Shown: positions 57,312 through 64,000 of the stretch, piece by piece
How positions within the stretch are numbered: position 1 is the stretch's first letter
How the letters are laid out: every line of letters starts with the position of its first letter
Assembly: GCA_020726505.1 (NCBI GenBank)
Contig: JAHLEZ010000014.1
Location: forward strand, 992,001-1,056,000
From: Leptodontidium sp. MPI-SDFR-AT-0119
Taxonomy: Eukaryota; Ascomycota; Leotiomycetes; Helotiales; Leptodontidiaceae
Direction of reading: 5' to 3'
DNA length: 64,000 nucleotides
The notes under the pieces: generated by a model
Database searches by the model: none
Told to the model about the DNA's origin: nothing
Seen by the model: the letters and a program-made list of their open reading frames with translations, nothing else
Program-made: the position numbers and the translations under genes

Positions 57312-59597
57312 ATGCAGACTTCCGTTAGATCAGAGGCACCCCGCCCTGCGGATATCAAATATTTCTCAAATGAGTCTGTCCGCGTCAGCAGAGAGGTATC
57401 GGTCGTCTCCACCCGGGCACCTACACCCTCTAATATCCCATTAATAATAAACGAAAATGTCCCTTCCGAGTTTGCTCCAGGGATCACATCCGTGACGGCA
57501 CCAGGAGCCCATCTAAATCGGTGGAACTCGAAGGTATCTGATATGTCATGGAGGCACTCGAGAAGGACTAGCTCGCAGGCTCCCCGGGTATCGCAAGATG
57601 CAGCCTTGCTCAACAGTAACAGGGAGAGCATGAAGGCCCTGTCAGACTTTTTAATGACCAGAGAGCCTCCCCCAAACAATTTCATGAGCATTCCCTCTGA
57701 TGACGAAAAGAGCCTTACCACGCTGAAGAGAACTACGTTCAGCTTGTTCGGAAAACAGAAGAAGACAGCAACGAAATCACCAAAGCTTCTACGACTTCCT
57801 GATAGTGCAGTATCTGCCCAAACTCGAAGTGGAGCCCGGCATATAGCAATATCGATTCCAATGGAGCACGATCACCCATGGGGCCCGGCTTTTCTCCAAC
57901 CACCAAATCCCCTTCGATCTCACCCGCTTACCAAAATAGACAGGGGAGCAGTTACAGTCCTGAAATCGGTTGCAGAGGGTACGCCTGAAAAACAAAGCGG
58001 AGATGGGACACAAAGCATAGGAACTGGTCGCCAGAGCCCCGGACTACGCTCGCAGGGAGAAACACGCAGCCTTGATGCTACCATGATCATGAGTGCCTAC
58101 CACCCGGATTCAGATGTAACCCCAAGACAATCGAGAGTCGAGCAACGTCCGACAAAATACGAACCCCAGCGATCGCAGAGGAGCTATGTCGCAGTTTCTC
58201 CTATGGAAATGAATCAGCCTGACAGTCAAGCGCTAGATCTTCGTCATTCGGGTGGAACTATTTGTAGCCAGATGTCATTCCCCAGTACTGGAATGGAACA
58301 TTCGCGAAACATCAGCAGCGTCTCCACTGCACCTAGTGCGGCCTTGATCACTTCTTGGAAGCTAGACCTGCCTCCACGCACCTCAAGCATTTCCAAGGTC
58401 CCGAAAGCTATTCAAAATGAGCTTGCTATGGCCTCCAAGCTGGCAAACGAGAAAGCGATAGAGGAACCTCAACTTTTTCAAACGAAAGACGCCGAAAGCG
58501 TGGGTACCTCGCCATCGCCACCGGCTGTCTATGGCATTGCGGTTCGGGGTTATAATGCCTCTCCTGTCGGCCGTCCTCAGGTTGTCAAGAACACGACTCC
58601 AAGATCACATACACCGCAAGCCTCCAGTGATCTGCCAGGCCAAGATGGATCTATTCCCCGGCCATCAACTGCACCTCCTGCCAGAACAAGACACCTCACA
58701 GTTCCTATAAGCAAGGATTCAGTGAGACGTACTGCATCGAGTCGAGATGGAACTACAGAGTCCATCCTAGTTACTCGTCAAAGTCGACAGGAGAGAGTGA
58801 AAGCAAGAAAGCTGCGGGATATCGAATCGGTCCGATCCCCGTCCAATCCTCGACGACCTTTATCTGAATCAAGGGCCACCAATATCAGCCAGAATCCCTC
58901 CCATATTGTCGCACCCCCACGAAACCCCAAGCGGGGAGAACCACGCAGGCGGGCAATAATCAACACAATTTCGCCTATCATGCTGGTAGCAAACCTGCCT
59001 CCGTACACAGGCTATGTTACCAAGACCGACCTCCCACTCCAGCGTCCCTCCAGATCAACAAGATCAGTAGCACCAAACTCGCCAGAGTCAACTGTTCGAA
59101 GTACGCACACCCCACCACGGTCTATCATCACATCGTTCGACTCTGACACAGATGTTGCGCTTCCAACATCTTCCGGCAGCAAACGTCGATCTCCAACACA
59201 ATCGCTCCGAAGCAGTGTACTCGAAACCCATCGAGAAGGACGCCGCGCTAAGCGTAACATGAGTTTAAGGGAACGCGAAATGGACGCAAGGATGTCAAAG
59301 ATCGAGAGCGACAATATCATGCTGCTGCAGACCCTTGGAGGCATTGCGAGGAGCTTTGGGGAGATCAGTCGAATTGGCAAGGAGAGGAGGAAGGACAGGA
59401 GGACAGCAAGACTGTTGGATGAGGAATGGAAGCCGAATTCAGAGGAGAAGAGACGTCGAGGTGAGTTGGAGAAGATGGAGCCCGTGATGCGAGAAATGCA
59501 AGGTCTAGCTCCTAGTGTGAGTAGTGAGATACACAAGGGGAAAAGAGGGGATGGAGATGATGACGATTCAGACGACGCGATGTCGATCTTGGGCTGA
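57312..59597 (+). CDS. Large disordered protein with a C-terminal coiled coil, 761 residues
   Basis: Single uninterrupted exon; family not recognised. Most of the protein is Ser/Pro/Arg/Thr-rich and probably unstructured (for example RPSTAPPARTRHLTVPISKD). A short ordered segment is NRESMKALSDFLMTREPPPN (~residues 102-121). The C-terminal ~110 residues are helical and charged: NMSLREREMDARMSKIESDN, then IMLLQTLGGIARSFGEISRI, EEKRRRGELEKMEPVMREMQ and a final acidic DDDDSDDAMSILG. This architecture suggests a scaffold or regulator. No signal peptide or membrane helix. Long open frame of coherent composition, so the gene is very likely real. Confidence 0.85.
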   Translation: MQTSVRSEAPRPADIKYFSNESVRVSREVSVVSTRAPTPSNIPLIINENVPSEFAPGITSVTAPGAHLNRWNSKVSDMSWRHSRRTSSQAPRVSQDAALLNSNRESMKALSDFLMTREPPPNNFMSIPSDDEKSLTTLKRTTFSLFGKQKKTATKSPKLLRLPDSAVSAQTRSGARHIAISIPMEHDHPWGPAFLQPPNPLRSHPLTKIDRGAVTVLKSVAEGTPEKQSGDGTQSIGTGRQSPGLRSQGETRSLDATMIMSAYHPDSDVTPRQSRVEQRPTKYEPQRSQRSYVAVSPMEMNQPDSQALDLRHSGGTICSQMSFPSTGMEHSRNISSVSTAPSAALITSWKLDLPPRTSSISKVPKAIQNELAMASKLANEKAIEEPQLFQTKDAESVGTSPSPPAVYGIAVRGYNASPVGRPQVVKNTTPRSHTPQASSDLPGQDGSIPRPSTAPPARTRHLTVPISKDSVRRTASSRDGTTESILVTRQSRQERVKARKLRDIESVRSPSNPRRPLSESRATNISQNPSHIVAPPRNPKRGEPRRRAIINTISPIMLVANLPPYTGYVTKTDLPLQRPSRSTRSVAPNSPESTVRSTHTPPRSIITSFDSDTDVALPTSSGSKRRSPTQSLRSSVLETHREGRRAKRNMSLREREMDARMSKIESDNIMLLQTLGGIARSFGEISRIGKERRKDRRTARLLDEEWKPNSEEKRRRGELEKMEPVMREMQGLAPSVSSEIHKGKRGDGDDDDSDDAMSILG

Positions 59598-59893
59598 GGA
59601 GGGAAAGCGGTTTAAGCGAGGGGGGTTTATTGATACCATTTTCTATTTGGCGAGTTTTGTAGCGACTTATTTGATATCATAATCGTACTCAATTGAGATT
59701 TCACATAGATCCTATCTAGAGTCCCTCAAGGTCACGGTGTTTCTAGACATTGTACGTCTTTTGCAGTACAAATTATTACATCACACGGAATGGGGACGGG
59801 GGTATACACCGGTCATGGCAACCTAGGGACTTGATTATATGGCAAAATTCTCAATCGAGAATCGCAAAATCTGACAATCGTAGTATTTCAGTA

Positions 59894-61300
59894 TTATTGG
59901 ACCTCGACCAGAACCTTGACATGGTTGTCCTTATCGTTAATCAGGGTCTGGAAGCCCTCCGTTAGTGTATCCTCCAACTTGACCTTTTTCGTAATCATTT
60001 TCGAAGGCTTGATAGCTCCTATTCATAACGAGTCAGATCCACATAAAAACACAGAGACACTCGGAATTCGTAGCTTGGTTCAACATACCAGAAACAATCG
60101 CATCCAAAACCTCGGCAAAATCACCAGCTACAAACGTTGCCACGCCCATGTAATGCTTCTCCTTGAAGACCAGATCATTAGGGAAGATCGGGACTGGCTT
60201 CTCCCACACCGCGATATTCACAAGTGTGCCATGAGCTCGGAGTGCGTTGATCGCTGCTGTCATCCCGGACTGGACACCAGCGGCGTCGAATCCCACATGT
60301 ACACCCTGCCCGTCACACAGCTTCCTCACTTCAGTCACCACGTCGACTTTCGTTGGGTCAAGCACATGATCGGCACCGAATTCGGTAGAAAATTGCTTCC
60401 TCCGCGGCGACACCTCTGAGACGATGATCTTGCCAGCGCCTTTGGCCCGGAGTGCCTGGATGACTGCGAGACCGATTGGACCCCCGCCTACGACGAGGAC
60501 GGAGTCACCCGGTTTGAAGGGTGAGACTTTCACGGCGTGCCAGGCTACGGAGAGAGGTTCGATCAAAGCTCCGATTTCCATGGGTATTGATGATGGGAGG
60601 TGAATTGCGCTCGTCGCTGGACAGACCATGAAATCCGAGAGGCCTCCACCACAACCTTTGGGATTAAGAAGTCATGTGAGTATATTCCATGGAGATATCG
60701 TGTGAAAAAAAGAAAAAAAAAGGGGGGGAGGTTGGAACGTACCACTGAGACCGATAAATCCGTTGCTATAACAGCAGTTGATATACCCATCCACACAAGC
60801 TCCACACGTCCCATCGAAGATAATCGGTTGGACACACACCCTATCACCAACCTCGTGCGTAGTCACACCTTCACCAACTTCCACCACCGTACCGCTGAAC
60901 TCATGACCCAGCGTCAACGGCACCTTCTCACCCGTGATAGGATGCGGATGAGCCGAGGGAATCAGACTCGCTCCTCCGAGATACTCATGAAGATCTATCT
61001 CACACACACACGTCAACGTCAGTACCTGCTCTTCTTCTCCTCCTATCCCCATCGCTATCCCTTCCCTTTGTTCGAGTTAGAGGAGGATTTTGAGGGGGAA
61101 CACTCACCAGTCCCACAAATCCCAACAAAAGCTGGCTTCACCTTCACCTGTCCCTTCCCACAATTCGGAATCAGGATCTGGTCGAGTCGGATATCTTTCT
61201 GGCCGTGGAAACGCATCGCTCGCATGGTATGGTCGACACCTTCTGCCTTCGCGTCGTAGGTCTGCTTGAAGTTATATTCCGGCATCGCGATGCTGCCCAT
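59894..61300 (-). CDS. BDH1: Zinc-dependent medium-chain alcohol dehydrogenase (2,3-butanediol dehydrogenase type)
   Basis: NAD-dependent oxidoreductase, 378 residues. Exons 61300-61108, 60994-60743, 60655-60089 and 60018-59894; introns 113, 87 and 70 bp, all in phase 1. Catalytic zinc ligands: Cys in GICGT/DLHEY (split by intron 1) and His-Glu in LGHEFSGTVVE. The structural zinc loop is DGTCGACVDGYINCCYSNGF. The Rossmann motif is VLVVGGGPIGLAVIQAL. HLPSSIPMEIGALIEPLSVA is the expected second catalytic region. The C-terminus reads FQTLINDKDNHVKVLVEVQ. Intron 2 carries a long A/G-rich (pyrimidine on the coding strand) tract at 60705-60732. Family placement is firm; butanediol versus a sugar alcohol as substrate cannot be decided. 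Confidence 0.9.
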
Positions 61301-62668
61301 CTTGTGGGTGGCGAGAGCTATACTCGGGTCACGGATACAGTAATCTTGATAAAGAGCCTCAAAACTCAGATGTTGTTGATGACTGCAGATCGTCCGTCAG
61401 TACCCAAGTAGGTAGGAATAGTAGAATAGGCAAAGTATCAGAGGAGACAGAGGAGCCTCAAACGAAACAACAAAGCCACGGACACGGACGAAATTTTATA
61501 ACTACTGTCTAGCCTAGCCTGACTGCCAGCTGGCCTAATAGAGCTAGGTACGTTCGGTTCGTTCCTTCGTTCGTTCCCCGCCCTTTCCCCTCTCCTCATT
61601 CATGTATTTTCGCCACTCACGTAAGGTTACATCTGCATGCGAATCGACGCTCGACGCTCGCTTCCCCGCGTCGTTTCCCATTTAGCCGAGCTTGACCCCT
61701 ATCTTTCGGGCTCCCGCATTGGGAAAGCCGGACATGAATGGGATGGAAGTCTGACATGGAAAAATGCTAACGGAGGCTAGCCCCGTGATAGAGTTCTCGA
61801 TAGATGGCTGGGGAGCTGGGATACTGTTACCTTGGGAGGCGTTGTCGTTCCGAAATGGGATATCCGGGTACGGTGGTGAGTCTCGAGTAGCAGTTGAGTT
61901 GTGGTAAACGATTTGGATTGGAACGGGGGGAAGCCGAGCGTGTTGTCATTTACTTGGGTGGGTTTGGTCTAGGCCTACAGTACTGTACTGCTGACGGGTC
62001 TTGGTATTGATTTTGGGGCTTGAGATACTTGGTTTGTTGGTTGTTGCTCCTCTTTTTCTGGGATTGATGTTGTAGCATGGTGTTGTACATTTGCTTTTGC
62101 ATGTGCACACTTTATGGTTTTGTTGCTGATGAGTATCTGATGATGTTACTTCCCCCACTCAAGAAACAGACCGACAGCGAAGAAGGCCGCAAAGGTTTTG
62201 ATGATTTGGGGTCTAGGGATCTGTCCCTGCGTGCTCTCATCTAGTTACCTTTTATCCTTGTTGCAATTCGTATTTTGTTCATCGGACCTGTCTCCAGATC
62301 GCAATGACCGCATGATTTGTTCTTCAAAGAATAGAGCAAACGTGCTGAAGGTTCAAAGTCCGAATTTGAATGTCGAAAATCAGCCACTAATATGTGCACA
62401 ATCTTGAAAGTCACATCTCATGTCACAATATCACAATGTCATGCGGATCTTGCGTCGCTTCATCTCAGCCCAGCATCACTAACCAATACGCAAGTAATAA
62501 AAGTACTCCCTCCATATCCATACGCCATTCAAATGCCTGGTCCACGTTGCTGACCCCGAATCTATGCTATGCCTGTGATGCTTCAATTATTACATTCCAC
62601 AGTTCCCTCCTAGCATGAATGCCGGGACTACCACGCAAAACTACTTTTAAGATGAGAAAACGGATGCA
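61301..62668. other. Intergenic stretch
   Basis: Promoter side of the dehydrogenase gene and 3' region of SEN1. Short repeats of TTCGTTCG type near 61555-61576; no supported gene. Confidence 0.45.
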
Positions 62669-64000
62669 TCAACTCCTCTTGGGAGGCTTGCGCTGGATAA
62701 ATGGATCAGCAGCCGGCTTAGGGCGCCGAGGTGGAGGAACAAGTCCCGGAGGTCGAGGTCGAGAACTTGTTGATGCCTTCTTTGCTTGTTGAGCTTGGAG
62801 AGCTGCCTCAATAGAAGACAATTCAGTTCCTGGTGGCGGAGTTGGATGTGCCTAGAATGTTAGCTACTTGAATATGGCTTGGGAAATTGAATTATGTCTC
62901 ACCTTCTTGGACGGCCCTTGCTCATCTTTGACATCCGCATCCCGTGGTCTCTTAGCATGGTTCTCCTCAGTACTGCTTCCGACAGGAGCTGGCTTACGAA
63001 CCCCCTGCCTGATCCCCAGCAGGCCTTGAGGTCTGTTACCAGAGGCTGCGGTAGACCTACCACTTCCGGTCAAAGATGACTCTCGTGAACTAGGGAGACT
63101 GGGTGCGTCTATCATCTCAACATCTTTGTCCTCGTCTTCCACCTTTGGACGGGTAGGGACAGAGCCATTAGTTGACGAACCTGGACGAATTCCATTCGAC
63201 GATGTTGGCCGACTTTCACTTGGTGGGGGCTGTCGTGGTTGCCAGGCAGGCTGGCCACCTCGAGATGTGGGCTTTGAAAAGAGCTCCATAACATTCCCGC
63301 TGGTATATCTCTTGCGGGCCTTGGCGTCTTCGATGAGCCTGTTCCAGAATTGTCCCTGTTGCAATGACCGAGAATCTCCGAGAACCCAGAGAGAAGACTT
63401 CGCACGAGTGAGACCGACGTTCATACGTCTGATATCTCCCAGGAAACCAATACCACCAGTTGCTTTGGCTCGGACGCAGGAAAATATGATGATTTCCCGT
63501 TCACGACCTTGGAATGCATCGGTGGTATTGAACTCGATCTCTTCGAAGATGCCCTCGCCATACTCTCTGGCAAATCGCACCTTCATCTCATTCAACTGTG
63601 CCTTGTAACTAGTTATGATACCAATCTTGCCTTTGAAATCGACGTTCCTATAGTCCGCCTTCAATCTGGCGTAAAGTGCCAGGGCAGCGTTCAATTCTGG
63701 AACGTTGATAAATGAGTGTCCCTGAGCCTGCTTGGTCTGAATACCCTCGACATCGAAGAATCGGTAAGGGCCAAGAATAGTGCTGGCATGCCATGGCTGC
63801 TCTCTCAATTTGTCCATACCAGGACCATCGATGAGCCTGCTGTTGTAAAATTGCTCCGATGGGAAGCTACTGATCTCAGGGTGCATACGATACTGTGTAT
63901 CGAGCAAATGCACATCCTTTGGGTGGTTCTTCTGCATACGGACGAACAAACTTTGCTCATAACCGAAACTCTGCGCAGATCTCGAGAGAACAGTTGGCGG
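62669..64000 (-). CDS. SEN1: Sen1-type superfamily 1 RNA/DNA helicase, C-terminal part
   Basis: The gene runs off the right edge, so only the C-terminal portion is seen. Sen1 unwinds RNA-DNA hybrids and ends transcription of non-coding RNAs. Visible: LLDTQYRMHPEISSFPSEQF, GKIGIITSYKAQLNEM, motif V NTTDAFQGREREIIIFSCVR and motif VI MNVGLTRAKSSLWVLGDSRS. After the helicase core comes a disordered tail with a basic patch (ENHAKRPRDADVK). A 51-bp intron (62902-62852, GTGAGA, GCTAAC branch, CTAG) joins the last exon, AHPTPPPGTELSSIEAALQA to PFIQRKPPKRS. The frame is open to position 64000 (PPTVLSRSAQSFGYEQSLFV). Confidence 0.93.

Noticed and set aside
1..64000. tRNA, rRNA or full-length transposon genes
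   Set aside because: I looked for B-box-like GGTTCGAATCC matches, rRNA-like blocks, reverse transcriptase and transposase motifs and saw none that hold up by eye; a tRNAscan or Infernal run would be decisive.

Overview
The window looks like nuclear DNA of a filamentous ascomycete. Genes carry short introns (about 44 to 116 bp) with GTRAGT-like donors and CTAAY branch points. The gene set (CHS5, LAS17, MRS2, SEN1, HET-domain genes, F-box families, a LysM relic) is typically fungal. Several accessory proteins recall Leotiomycetes families, but that placement is inference from memory, not a search.

Intact housekeeping genes, mostly rebuilt here by resolving introns: amidophosphoribosyltransferase (1.7-3.5 kb, with a GC-AG intron), an HhH-GPD DNA glycosylase (4.4-5.8), an MSC7-type aldehyde dehydrogenase with a membrane anchor (6.7-8.6), a CorA/MRS2 mitochondrial Mg2+ channel (18.4-20.3, minus), a 65-residue conserved small protein (21.1-21.3, minus), LAS17/WASP (32.0-34.2), eIF1A (34.7-35.4, minus), CHS5 (37.0-38.2), an SDR (38.7-39.6), a zinc-dependent butanediol-type dehydrogenase (59.9-61.3, minus) and the C-terminal part of SEN1 (62.7 to the window edge, minus).

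Between them lie two accessory stretches full of decaying genes. Stretch one (about 8.9-31 kb) holds a family of at least nine ~37-bp repeats, a C2H2/Cys-rich regulator with three in-frame TAG codons, an F-box gene with two in-frame TAG codons, a broken LysM gene, an F-box/LRR gene split by a 211-bp element with 41-bp inverted ends and an 8-bp target duplication, and a pair of APH/choline-kinase-like genes of which one is frameshifted. Stretch two (about 39.9-54.7 kb) holds a headless MFS transporter relic, a small secreted cysteine-rich protein, two neighbouring HET-domain genes, and two further frameshifted relics.

The strongest candidates for something unusual are the five TAG-only interruptions in two adjacent, otherwise well-spliced genes (12.7-17.9 kb), the repeat family at 8.9-10.7 kb, and the hAT-like element at 25.2 kb. 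I saw no CRISPR array, rRNA or tRNA, and no complete autonomous transposon. Exon junctions were placed by eye from splice signals and reading-frame continuity.
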